Shown piece by piece: positions 12,036 through 23,973 of a stretch of 64,000 nucleotides of DNA (position 1 is its first letter; every line of letters begins with the position of its first letter). Source of the stretch: Casuarina equisetifolia (taxonomy: Eukaryota > Streptophyta > Magnoliopsida > Fagales > Casuarinaceae); the NCBI GenBank assembly GCA_028551475.1, contig CM052358.1, forward strand, positions 23,958,853 through 24,022,852. Direction: 5' to 3'. Made by a program: the position numbers and the translations under genes. Under the pieces are notes generated by a model. That model ran no database searches, was not told the DNA's origin, and saw only the letters and a program-made list of their open reading frames with translations.

Positions 12036-15000
12036 TCAAGCTGGAGATTTGTATAGATCAAATACTCCGAGCTTGGAGAGAAGGTGTCGGTGTTGATTGC
12101 TGCAAAGCACCTTCGTCAATAGGTCAGCTGGTTGTTCTTTAGTGGATACATGTCGTGTTGTTATAATGTCTTGCTGAAGTTTTTCTCTCACATAATGACA
12201 TTCTACTTCAATATGCTTTGTACATTCATGAAAAATAAGGCTTGCAGAAATCTTGTTCACAACTTCATTGTCACAATATAGTAACACTGGATGCGTCATA
12301 TGAAATCCAAAATCTTTCAATAAGCCAATGATCCAAACAATCTCGCATGTGGTGACTTGCATGGCTCTATATTCTACTTCTGCTGATGAAAGAGATACTG
12401 TCAGTTGTTTCTTGGAACACCATGAAATCAGAGAGTTTCTAATTATAATACAAAAACTTGTTGTAGATCTTCGTGTCATAGGACATGTACTATAATCCGA
12501 ATCACAAAATGCTTTCATCTCGAATTGTGATGTGGAAGGAAATATAAGGCCAAGTCCAGGACAACCCTTTAGATATCTAATCACTTTCATTGTTGCCTCC
12601 ATATGTGACTGTTTCGAAGCGTGCATAAATTGACTAAGGACTTGGACTGGAAAGGTAATGTCAAGCCTAGTAAGGGTCACGTAGATCAATCTTCCAACCA
12701 GTCTCTGATAGACAGAAGGATCTTCAAGTGGTGGATCATTTATTTCTTCAGGTGAACTTGCATCATACTTTACATTGGTGAACTTCTTATTCAGTTCCAT
12801 AGGAGTGATTGTAGGTTTGAAGCCTATAAGGCCAGCTTCAGAGATTAATTCCAAAGCATATTTGCACTTACTAAGTGTGATACCTTCTGGAGACCAAGCA
12901 ATTTCAATTCTAAGGAAGAACTTCGATGGACCAAGATCTTTCATGGAGAACGTGGAATGAAGATACTGATTGAGTTCTGTGATTTCATTCTCATTGTTAC
13001 TAGTAATCAAAATATCATCAACGTATATCAACAATGCCATAAAAGAGCTGCCTTTAAACTTGGAGAATAATGAATAATCATGACGAGATTAAGAGAAACC
13101 ATGCTGAAGTAGAGTAAAAGTGAAAGTGGCATTCCACTGGCAAGAGGCTTGCTTCAATCCATACAAGGATTTTCGCAGTCAACATACCATGCGCTCCCCC
13201 TAAGTGTGAAATCCGGGGGGAAGCTCCATATAAACCTCCTCAGAGAGATCGCCATGAAGAAAAGCATTATAAATGTCCATCTGAAAAAGGGGCCAATGAT
13301 GGACAGAAGTAATGGTAATAATGCGGCAAACAGTGACATGCTTCGCAGTAGGGGAGAAGGTATCCTAAAAATCAATCCCCTCACGTTGGCTAAAACCTTT
13401 GGCCACAAGGCGGGCCTTGTATCTCTTAACAGAACCATTAGCATAATATTTCACCTTATAAACCCACTTGCAACCGATTGGACGACGATTAAGGGGCAAG
13501 GGACCACATCCCAGGTATGGTTAGCCTCTAAAGCAATAATCTCATTATCCATGGCAGTAATCCAATTGGGGTAGGTGACGACCTCGTGAAAAAAGGTGGG
13601 TTCATGGATGGCAGATATAGTGGCAATGAAGTGTTGGTATTGAGGGTAACAATGATGGAGAGAAACATAGTTAGAGAGAGGTAGAAGAGGTATAAGGTAG
13701 AGTAGGGCAAAGGTAATCAGAGGTCCAAATGGGAAGGCGAGAGGATCAGCTAGAACGATGAAAGGAAGTGTTCGAGTTGGTATTAGGAAGAGTAGAAGTA
13801 GGAAGGTCAAAAGTATTGTCGGATGAGACAATAGTGGGTGAGGGAGAGGGTTTAGCCGGAAAAGGAGGATCGGAGCAGTCAGGGACATCAATGGGCAGGG
13901 AGGATGAAGTATATGAATCATCGAACTATAGATCTAGATCTGAAGGGGCAAGCGAGCTGGGTGGGGTCAAAGTAGAAGAAAATGGGAAAATGTGCTTTTG
14001 AAAAATAACATCACGACTTATAAAAAATTTATGGGAGGAAAGATCATAGAGGCAGTAACCTTTCTGCGAAGAAGGGTAACCCATAAAAATGTAAAGGGTG
14101 GCACGAGGACTGAATTTGTCACGAGGGCCAAAGGTGGTGTCAAAACAATGACAACCAAACACACAAAGGTGTTCAATGATGGATGGTTTTCCAAATAAAC
14201 GTTTAAAAGGACTAACACCATTGAGAGGGGAGGAGGGAAGGCGATTAATAATATGGGTAGCAGTGAGGAGGAATTCCCCCAAAATGGAGATGGGATAGAA
14301 GCCTGAAACATCAAGGCATGAGCCACATCAAAGAGGTGGCGGTGTTTGCGTTCAACAACACCATTTTGTTATGGAGTATGAACACAAGATGTTTCATCAA
14401 TGATCCCGTGGTAAGAGAGGAAAGACTGACATTCGTTTGAAAAAAATTCAATACCATTATCAGAACGAATCCGTTTGACAAGGAAGAGAAACTGGGTATG
14501 GATAAGAGAGATGAAATGTTGAATTTTTGAAAAAACTTGACTCTTAAATTGTAGAAGAAATGTCCAAGTGGCCCTAGAAAAATCATCGACAATGGTCAGA
14601 AAATAACATGCATCATCATGGGTGGGAGTCCGATGAGGACCCCAAATATCCATGTGGACCAATTAAAAAAAAGTGGAGGTTTTAGAATAACGATTAAGAA
14701 AAACCAACCTTGTTTGTTTAGCCAAAGGACAAATGGAACATGAGAAATTTGAGGGACAAGAAATGGATTTTTTGTGAGTTAAATAATTTTTTAATGATGA
14801 GTGACCAAGTCGTTGATGCCAAAAGGAATAATTATTATTGATAAAAGAAGCGTTACAAATAAAATTGGAATTTGGGGTACAAAAAGTATCTTGGACGGAA
14901 TTGAAAAAACAAGCAAAAGCTTAATGAAAATGCGATGGAATTTAAGCACAAAGAAAATAAAGACCCCGTTCAACCCTGCCTAGCCCAATCAAAGCTCCAG

Positions 15001-16409
15001 TCGTACGGTTCTAAAAAACACAAAATTCATCGAAAAAAAGTGCGACACAATTATTGTCACAAGTTAATTTTCTAATAGATAATAAATTGTGCCTGAAACG
15101 AGGAGCATAGAGGATATGGGTGAGACGTAGGGAGGGATTAGGGTTAAATGTGCCAATGTAGGTGACAGGGCTCGTAGAGCAATCAGGAAGGGTAATTGAT
15201 ATTGGGGTGACACATGGATAATAAGAATATAAAATATTTAAATCACAAGCGATGTGGTTGTTTATCCTAGAATCAATAATCCAAGAAGTTAAAATAAGTA
15301 AGTGAGATGAAGCAATACCTGTAAATGGGCCCGAATCAGTAAGGTCGGTTGGATTGAGGACATGGAGGAGATGTTGTTGTTGATCAAGGGTCAATTGAAG
15401 CCCATTGGACCCACCATATGAGCTAGGAGGGCCCATTAAAGAGGGGCCTGACGAACCTACACCAGAATTAAAAGTAATGGGCAGGTTAGAAAAATGAGTA
15501 GGCCCATGGGGGTTGCTAGAGTCAAGTGGGCTATAGGGCCCGAAACCAGGGGGCCCATATGAATCATGGGCTTCAGCATCGTGGGCCAAATGAGCAGGGC
15601 CATGTGGCTTGCGGGTTGGGCTAGGATGCTGCCTGGGCTACCAGTTGGGCGGGTAGCCCACGATAAGGAAATAGGACTCCTAAACGTGGCCTGGCTTCTG
15701 GCAGTGATTGCAAAAAATTTGGGACTAGGCTGGGCCATGAGAAAGAGCACGAGGGCCGCATGAGGGGCCGGGAGCTAGGGCTGACCCAGGGTGTGAGCAA
15801 GCAAGCGTTGCAGGAAGGGTTTGAAATTCTTAAAGGAGGCCGAGAAGAAATTTCATGGCCTTGTCTTCCTGATCACGAGCCCGAAGATGGGAATTGACAC
15901 CGTAATCGCATTTTTTACAAGTGCAGCGGATAGGGACTCAGTGAGATTTAAGTTCGCCCCAAAGGTTTTGAAGCGGGATGAAGAAATTGGCGAGCTTTGG
16001 TCTGATGGCACCGCTGGGAAGTTTCAGGTCATTGATGGCCTTTTGGAGGCTGAATTTCTGGGTTGCAATGACCTTATTGAAGCTTTCCTCTAGAACATAC
16101 CAAATTTCAACCACAGTAAGACAAGTGACCATGCTGGTGAGGGTGGGTTCAACAAAGTTAACACTACTCCCATTGTTTGGCCTCATCGCCGTTGCCAGTG
16201 GGACACGGGAAGGTGCCATTGAGAAACCCCATTTTGTTACTGGCAAGAAGGACAGTCTTCACTTGGTCACTCTAGATTGCCCAGTTTGATTCTCTGGTGA
16301 GTTTGACGGAGACGATGCTGACCGGTTGAAGATCGGCAGTGGAGAGGTTGTATAGGTCGCGGGGTGCGAGGGTGGTAGGGGTGGTGGGAGGTTCGGGGGT
16401 GGTAGACAT
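12036..16409 (-). pseudogene. Copia 1 gag-pol polyprotein, broken
   Basis: Reading down the minus strand, gag begins with ATG at 16,409. A protease remnant reads WIIDSR where DSGA is expected (near 15,260). Integrase (about 13,930-14,662) keeps the VHMDIWGP and RIRSDNG motifs. RT has YVDD near 13,020, and RNase H ends with ADLLTK near 12,100. The frame is broken by at least three stops (16,272, 14,369 and 13,089), frame changes around 13,150-13,920, and the protease active-site change. The longest surviving piece is RT plus RNase H, 12,036-13,040. The element cannot make its own proteins in this state. Confidence 0.93.
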
Positions 16410-16674
16410 GGCAGTCGGTGGTGGAGGAATATCAAGGTTAAGGTTAGGGTTTGAGAATTAGGGATTTGGGAAATTAGGGTGATAATGTAATTTTAGAAAA
16501 TATGGTGGTAGGATGAAAATTGGGTAAAAGTGTAGGGACGAAAAAGAAAAAAGCTTAAAACAGTGCGTGTAAGTAAAGGGGTAAGAAAGACTACCTTCAA
16601 AGATGTGAATAACGGCCGAAAAAAAATTAGAGGGCAGAAGTGTAGGTCTCAAAGATGAACTGGCTTGGGTACCA

Positions 16675-16895
16675 TATAAAATTGGAAGGCTAGTGAATGA
16701 AGGAATGTTGTATTGTATTGAATTACACTATACAAGAGATAGCCTCAATTTGTAGGCTTGATTCCTAGTTATGTATGGATTACAATAAATAGAAAATATT
16801 ACATAATCACAGGAATATTGCATAATAATCTACATAGCCTAATTAGGCTCCAAAGATTGCTGCCGCATATAATTCTTGCCTTATAGGCACCAACA
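16675..16895 (-). repeat. 5' LTR of copia element 1
   Basis: This 221-bp copy has lost the canonical CA end: the plus strand starts TA instead of TG. It would carry the element promoter. Confidence 0.92.
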
Positions 16896-16900
16896 GATTC

Positions 16901-18371
16901 CGTGGTCCAGGCCAAGGACAGCAACCACGTTAGACAATCTTCAACTTGCACCATTGGATGCTGCAGTCCCTTAAGTTTAACCTTCAGAAGAATCCAAAGA
17001 GAATAACAAAAAACAGAAGCATGTTGAAAAAGAACAGCCTGGTTGTGCTTCAAAACATTATAGAAAAGATCCTGGTTTTATTCTCTTTGGGTATCCACAA
17101 TGTCTTTAGGGTGTAAAACTCGTGGAGCGCAACGCGTTGCCCACAGCCAAAGACCCGTTTGTGGTGGTGACGAAACCGAAGAGGAGATCCTCCAACGTGA
17201 CAAGAAATACTCTAAGGTGGCCACGGAAACCGAGGTGGTCACGTGAGAGTCACATGCGCAACCCAAATCCTGGGCGACCACTGAATCTTTGGACGAGTGG
17301 TTTTGGAGTGCAGAACAAAGCCATGCTTGCCGGAGTCTGTTTCGCCATTTAGAGCTATTGGTTTTCCGGTGCTGACGACTACACTGGGATTTCCACGGTC
17401 GTCCAGATCATGACTGTGGTTGAAACTTTATTCATCAATTAGTTTTAATATTCAACCCACGTTTCTTTGAGAATGGGAGAGAGATCTCAAATTTATTTCA
17501 CAACAATTTTTTTTTTTTGGTGCTTTATTAGAAGATGCCAATCTTTATTTCTTTAAGATTGGTTATAAGATAAGAGAAGGTAAACATTTAAAAAAAAAAA
17601 AACTGACTTACAAGAAAGAGAAACATTAAACTTCGAAGAAATAAAAACATATTATATATTTTAAAATTATTACACAATAAAGAATATAAAGCTATTATAT
17701 TTAAATTTAATTTGTATGAGAAAGATATATATAGTAAACTAATTTATTTTTCTATTTTAGGCGGACTTTCTTAAGTTTTTATTTTCCTTTTATCCTTCAA
17801 ACTAGAAAAACATCTACCGATTATTATGTTAAAAAGTAATTGAGTCTCATTTCATTTAAATAAAAACTTATATTTGATCCCGTCCCTCCCACCCTTCCAC
17901 ATATCTTTTATAAAAATCTTAACTCCCACATATGATGGAAAAATCTAAAATCCCATGATACATTCAGTGGTGACAAATAAAAATATAAAAGCCTAATTGA
18001 AATACCATCTAATATTTAAGAATTTATTGGGTTTTCCACGAAGCTCGTTCAATTGATTTACACAACAACATAGGGAAAAATATTATTAAACTAAACATTG
18101 GGCGTGTGATGGCACTGCTAAACAGATCAAGATAAGTTAAAAGTATTATTAGCCAGCAATCGTTGATCTTCTCAATCTGTGGCGTGTGACGAAACCATAT
18201 GCACACACACCAAATCAAATCCTCTTCGATTGCCGAGTGCCGTCCAGAAAAGACGGGGTCAGTTTAGCCATAAAGACGCCACATCATCAGCCGGACATGC
18301 GCAAGGAAGATCAAAGCTGTTAGTCAAAGCCACGTTTCTGTGATTAATCTTGCGTGTCCGTCAGATCCATA
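16901..18371. repeat. Distal part of duplication unit 1, ending in FAD2-upstream sequence
   Basis: This aligns with about 36,966-38,450. The segment 18,025-18,366 matches 38,085-38,419, which lies directly upstream of the FAD2 first exon. A conserved stretch at 16,901-17,250 is present three times in the window (also at 1-222 and 36,966-37,325). It contains minus-strand ORFs that keep similar sequence in two copies but show no domain, so I leave its nature open. Confidence 0.8.
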
Positions 18372-19560
18372 GTGGATTTAGCCCACGAGGATTGCAGCCC
18401 GTGAAGCCGATAAAAAAACAGGAAAATAGCTTGTCCGAGCTTGACTTGTGGCCCACAATTGAGAAGCACAGCCCGTGATTAAGAAGTCAAGTCCGTGCAA
18501 TCGAGAAGCCCACTCCATGCACCCGACTTACCTACACGGCGTCGTATGGGAGAACGTTTATTAATAGAGCAAAACCAAGAGGCCCTTCGCAGACGTCTTA
18601 GACACAACACATTTTCGCCGGCTTTTTTATTCTCTCTTTGTCATTTCGCCAGACGATCTTTTGTGCTAGAGAATGATTTTAGGAGCTGATTATAATCTAC
18701 TTTCGAATTCTTTTGTATAATTTTTTTATTCTCTGCATATCGGCAAGGTGCTCAATCTTCATCCTTGATTATAATAATTTCACAACTGCATTTTCGGAAA
18801 CCAAGTTTCTGGTATAGAGACCAAATTCCACCCGGCCAAGCCTATTTTATTTTATTTTATCTGAAAACTCAGAACCCTTACTAAGCCTTGTTTAATGACT
18901 TAAACCGAAGAATGGTAATCTGCTTCAAAACATACTTAATCAAAAATGACGCTTAAGAGATTCAAACTAAAATGTATACATTTTTTTTATGCAAACCCTA
19001 TTTTCTTGTTTAGCGTAAATTCTTAAGAATTTTCACATATTCGTTCCACTTTTCATATGTAAACATAAAGCTATCAACAAAATCTGTAAGTAATTTGCAG
19101 GAAAAAGTAAGCTCCATTCATGTTACTTTTTTGATCATTGACTCAAAAGCTGAGACTCTTCTCTTCTTTTTTAGCTCTGTCCTCTTTCTTTTGTAGGTTA
19201 TAATTGCATTGCAATTGCGCAGAAGTCCTACATACCTCTCAAATTCCAATATGACGGTCTTTCAACGCCAATTTCACATGTATGTTGGTGCTGCTTTTTG
19301 ACCTACCCGCACATGGTGGTGATAATTCCAACGACTCAACTTTATGAAAAAAATAGTGAATTGGATAAATTTCTAGTGTCTACAGCAAATGCAACATCTG
19401 CTGAAAAAGGGGATCTGCAGAATTTTTAAGCAACTTGTAAAAGAGAAAAAGGAAAGTCAGTTTATATTGCTTATTATTAGAATAATTGTAATATAATTAT
19501 GGATTTATACTCTTTTCTCTTGAAGTTTTCAATACACAATGCAAATACATTTGCATGTCT
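18372..19560. repeat. Upstream block of duplication unit 2
   Basis: This block aligns with 739-3,150. The homology starts at GTGGATTTAGCCCACG near 18,372, directly beside the end of the FAD2-like segment, and so marks the duplication junction. No gene is seen. The ORF at 18,495-18,689 parallels the ORF at 849-1,043 only because the DNA is duplicated. Confidence 0.8.
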
Positions 19561-20700
19561 ACAAAACCCAAGTCAAGATATACATAGCTTCTTTGCATCA
19601 TTGAAAATTTTCAATATGCATGTTCAAGATAATAATATAGAGATAAAACCAACAATCATTTTGGTGGTATCGATGAATTCATACAGCAAGATGGTACTCT
19701 ATGTTTACTTCCGAGTGTGAAACCCATTAATTACAAGCGTGCTTTTCACATTGTCAAATGTCCAAATGGAGAAGCAGATTTTAAATTCTTTTTTCAATCT
19801 CCTTCATCATTGGAGAGTCTTGGAGGCCAAGACCACTTATGCAACTAAAATTTATAGTTGATTTGATTTATGCATTTACAAGAGGAATAGCAGAGATACA
19901 TCAACAAGAATGACTCATATACTGACAAGATTTACATGTAGGAAAAGGATATAAAAAGCATATCTTGTTCTTTGTTGGTGTATAAAATGGTTCAAAAACA
20001 AGTGCCAAGGGGGTGTCTAGATCACATACCCTAGCCATAAAAGCTTCTTAGTGCAAAAGACAAACCCTTTAGTGACTAATTCATCCAAGTTCTAGGATAT
20101 CAATTCACATTTCCAATGTTCTAGTTTGATTTACCAATCCTAGTTTTTCAAGTGGTATCTCCAATCCTCAACTCAAAGTAAAAATAAATTATGTGACTCT
20201 AATGTGACATAATTTAATTTAAGATAAGCAAAGTGGTTAACAAGTTAACTGAACAAAAATGCAATGAATAAATAATGAATAAGAGAATCCAAAAATGTAT
20301 CTTATAAGTGATCCTAGAGATACAAAAAGGAAACTTGGTTTAGAAGTCCCTTATTGAAGGGCATGGATTAAGTTATTGATTCAAATATTATTAAAAAAAA
20401 AAAAAAAGCAATAGCTTCCATCAACTTGTCCTCCGATCTGGAAAAGATTATAAGATGTCATTTAGAAGTTATTGTTGGAGGATTTATAAATGCAATTAAT
20501 CTTGGACTGATCTCACTATCAGATGATCAAGGTAGATAAGCAACCAAAAAGGACAATCAGCATCCTGCCTCGAAAGCAAACTTGGAACCAAAGATTTGCA
20601 CCTAATTGATGTTCAAAGTCCAGAGAGGACAATTACTATTGTCAAGATAAAAAATATATATATATATATATGAATGTGAGGGTCAAAACAGTGGTCTCCA
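19561..20700. other. Unit 2-specific sequence without recognised genes
   Basis: This segment is missing from unit 1, where the flanks are joined near 3,165. It is AT-rich, has a poly-A run near 20,392 and a short TA repeat at about 20,654-20,672, and no ORF with a recognisable domain. It may be an old insertion, or sequence lost from unit 1. Confidence 0.4.
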
Positions 20701-23685
20701 ATCTTGGACTACAATGTCAACAAATTCAATACAGACAAACACGTACAAGAAAACTTTTACAGTCTTAACAATTATCATAGGCAGAACCTAACTACGACCA
20801 GTGCAACGTGCAAATCTCTATGTTTTCACACCACAGCTTCGTGGAGCTCAAAAGGAACATTAGCAGACCTTATTTATATTGCAAGCATCCTTGAAATTTC
20901 TTGTTCATGAAGTCGTTGCATTTGAAAGGCTTTTTTCACTTGGAAATAACGCGGGATCCTTCACAATTCATGCTGATCAATACATGTTGCTTTTGATTGT
21001 GATTGGATATCTTTAGACTTCTGACCCACCTGTTTTCAGTCAAGTTGTCTTGTTGACCTCGGGGAATCATCAAGAACAACACAAAAGAAGTAGGCTTTTC
21101 TTTTCACCTGGCCATGGAAAATTTCATAGAAATTTCTTTTGCCTTTCACGCGTCTTGGAAATTTAAAATTTTCCCTGCTTTTTTCTGCTTAAAAAATCTT
21201 ATCACAATTTACAAATTATGTGCATATTAATTTTTCTTTTTTTAAATGAAGTTTAATAAAAGGAACTTACCTTTTTTAACTTTTAAAAAAAATCTAAAGA
21301 AAATGTTTCGAAAGCAATTTAAAACAATCCCCCCATTCTTCATAGTTAGCTTCAAATCTCTTAATAATAAACCTAGAAAAGAAACATGGTTGTTTCTTCC
21401 ATTCTTAATAATAAACCTATAAATTTGTTTATTTCACACCGTGGCACTCAAAAATAAAATGAACAAACCTTTCTCTCATCGCCAAGCAACTTCAAATTTC
21501 TTATTGTTAACTACCTTTCAACAAAGATAATTGATGATGAACAAACTTCGAAATGCATTGCCGTAAAAATGGTATCGTCAAAAAGAAAAGCACTAGGTAA
21601 TCCTTTTTCTCCTTTTCACACTGAAACTTTGACCTAACATCCTAATTTTGACATAAAGCAACCTAAAAATTTCTTCAAATTGCCCACTTGTTCATAACGT
21701 TGGCTGATTGAAAACATCCTTTGAACACTGTGACGATGATTGCACTACAAAGGGGTACTTTTGCATTGCTTAAACAAATTTCCAATATCAATAGGAAAGG
21801 AATATTGATATGATGTGTTAATTCTTAAGTGATAAATTTTTTTAGAGATGGATGATTGATTAAATTAATTTTAACTATAAACTTTGTAATATATTTAAAT
21901 TAAATGATATTTTACCACAAGAAAAAAAAATTTGGGAGAGAATCGTGGCTCCAAAACATTGAGCCTAATACCTTCCAAAGAAAAAGCCACAAAAAGAGAC
22001 AGAAGTTGGATGAGAACGAGACTTCAAGTTATAACGGATTTGAAGGCAATCATCCCACCTTCCAAGAGTTTGTTTTGCAATTGCAAGTCAAGGAATATAG
22101 TTCTAAAGCTTCCTTTGTTCAAGCAAGGAAAGCCAAAGAAGGAAGAGTAACAAGTGTGAGCTGAAGGCAGTAACACATGGTGAGAAGAAGAAACAAGCAA
22201 AAATAATGTTTTCTTAATTAAAAATAATAATAATACAACGGAAGTGTATAATACCCCTCTCTATACACAAATGTTACCTGTACGTTAAGATGATAGCAAT
22301 TGGGTCGCAATAATGGTCTCGAATCGTGGGGTACAGCTTCTACAAATCTAAAAGACCTTTTTACCCTCGGTTTATATTCTTCTCCACAATTATCCCAGGC
22401 GGAGCCTGACAAACATGTTGTTCTCCACAATACAGACAAACATGGGCAGATCTGAGCCATACTGCAGGCATCCTCGAAATTTCTCCAGCTCCATTATTTT
22501 TTCACAAAGTCGATGCATTTGTAAGGCTTTTTTACTTCGAAGTCGTTTGGGATTCTTCACATGCTAATCAATAAGTTCTGCTTTCGGCTGAGCGTTGTGC
22601 AAATGCCATGGTAAATTTCGTGGAAATTTCTTCAGCCTTTTACCCGTTTTGAGAGAAATTTTCTCTGCTTTCCCTGCTTAAAACATCTTTTTGCAATTTA
22701 CAGGTTCTCGATATTAAATTTCTCTTAAAACGAAGTTATAAAAAAGAAACCTACTTTTTTATCTTTTAAAATAGTTTCTAAACAAAATGTCTCCACTGTA
22801 ATTTAAAGCAATTCTCCACTTTTTCATAGTTAACCAGCAAATCTCTTTGTTTCATATTACAGCTTCGACGTGACTATCAAAAGCAATATAAAGAGACTTC
22901 ACTCTGTTCCTGCAAGCAGGCTTGAAATTGTTCATATTAGAATACTTTTCAACAAAGGTAGTTGATGATGAACGCACATCCAAATCGCGTGGGACCCTTT
23001 AAAATTTACAGAGGGCCATTAGTTCTTCTTTTGAGGACAGACTTTGGCTGTCCGGCCAACCACTTTCCAATCAACTGGTCTTTTTGACTCGGTAATGCAA
23101 AAGGTTGAGTGGAATCGTCAAAAAGAAAAACTTGGCACTGCTATTTTCGACCTAACATTAAAAAAATTTACTCGTCATTTCGATGACTCATTTAACCTAG
23201 CTTTTCATCTTTTAACATTCCCAAAATCTAAGAGCATATAAGGTAGACCAAAAAGATCATCTTATGCAGTTTTTTGTAAAAAAAAATGATTAAGAAGAAT
23301 CACTCTACATAAAGCTAAATTACATGAATCGTTCGGACATTGTTTATCTTTTCCTTTTTCCCACTTCATCTACTGTTTAAAAATGTGAAAACATAAATTG
23401 TCAAATGAATCGTTCGGATTTTGTTTATCTTTTCCTTTAGCTGGACTTTGTAATAGACTTTGTTCACAAATTTAACTGATTGAAAAGGTCTTTTGACAAT
23501 TTATGTTGTGAAAATGAATACATTACTAAAGATGGGTATTTTTTAGCTTCTGCCTTTGGGGATATACTTTGGATATGTTGTCGACCAATATCCAATCAGC
23601 TGGAAATTGTTTACTCTGTGTGTTCCAGCTGATGGAATCGTTAGTAAGAAAGGTAAAAAGCACACCGCAACTAGGCTTTTCTTCT
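20700..23685. repeat. U-repeat array upstream of TNL2, left part
   Basis: Several diverged copies of the U-repeat follow each other: a partial copy at about 20,800-21,105, a fuller one at about 21,108-21,630, one at about 22,440-23,240, and the start of another at about 23,440-23,685 that is split by copia element 2. Between copies, at about 21,640-22,430, is sequence I do not recognise, including an 86-residue plus-strand ORF (21,904-22,164) without a domain. Confidence 0.6.
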
Positions 23686-23690
23686 GCTTT

Positions 23691-23966
23691 TGAAGAATTT
23701 GATGAACTCTTGTATGTTTGGAACAAAAGCTTGTTTACTGATCAAGCAAAACCAAAACTAGTTACAAGAGAAAACAAAGCCGTAGTGAGAAGAACTCTTA
23801 ATGTGCAACTATTATGATTTACATGTTAACCTAAGAGGCTATATATAAACATAAATGAGGCTTATACAAGGGAAACCCTAATATCTCATAATATAGGAAA
23901 ATATATTGGGCCTTATTCTAGGCGCAATATATGGTAACATAAATATAAAATCTTCAACCTTCAACA
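23691..23966 (-). repeat. 3' LTR of copia element 2
   Basis: This 276-bp LTR has TG...CA ends. Its partner is 29,075-29,350, with five differences. Confidence 0.95.
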
Positions 23967-23973
23967 CCCTCCT

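Larger units (their letters stand above)
11807..16895 (-). mobile_element. Copia LTR retrotransposon 1, complete but decayed
   Basis: Terminal LTRs lie at 11,807-12,028 (3' LTR) and 16,675-16,895 (5' LTR), flanked by a perfect 5-bp target duplication GATTC (11,802-11,806 and 16,896-16,900). Unit 2 shows the uninterrupted empty site near 36,966. On the minus strand a purine tract TTGAGGGGGAG precedes the 3' LTR. A TGGTACCCAAGCC primer-binding-like site directly follows the 5' LTR and resembles the initiator-Met tRNA site of plant copia elements. Domain order gag, protease, integrase, RT, RNase H places it in Ty1/copia. LTRs differ by 13 transitions and one indel. Confidence 0.95.

Noticed and set aside
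13154..13444. 96-codon minus-strand ORF and the overlapping plus-strand ORF 13,149-13,574
   Set aside because: Both are out-of-frame readings of the decayed copia 1 reverse transcriptase region.
20654..20672. TA-rich microsatellite (also near 37,799 and 49,040)
   Set aside because: Simple repeats common in plant DNA; not treated as a finding.
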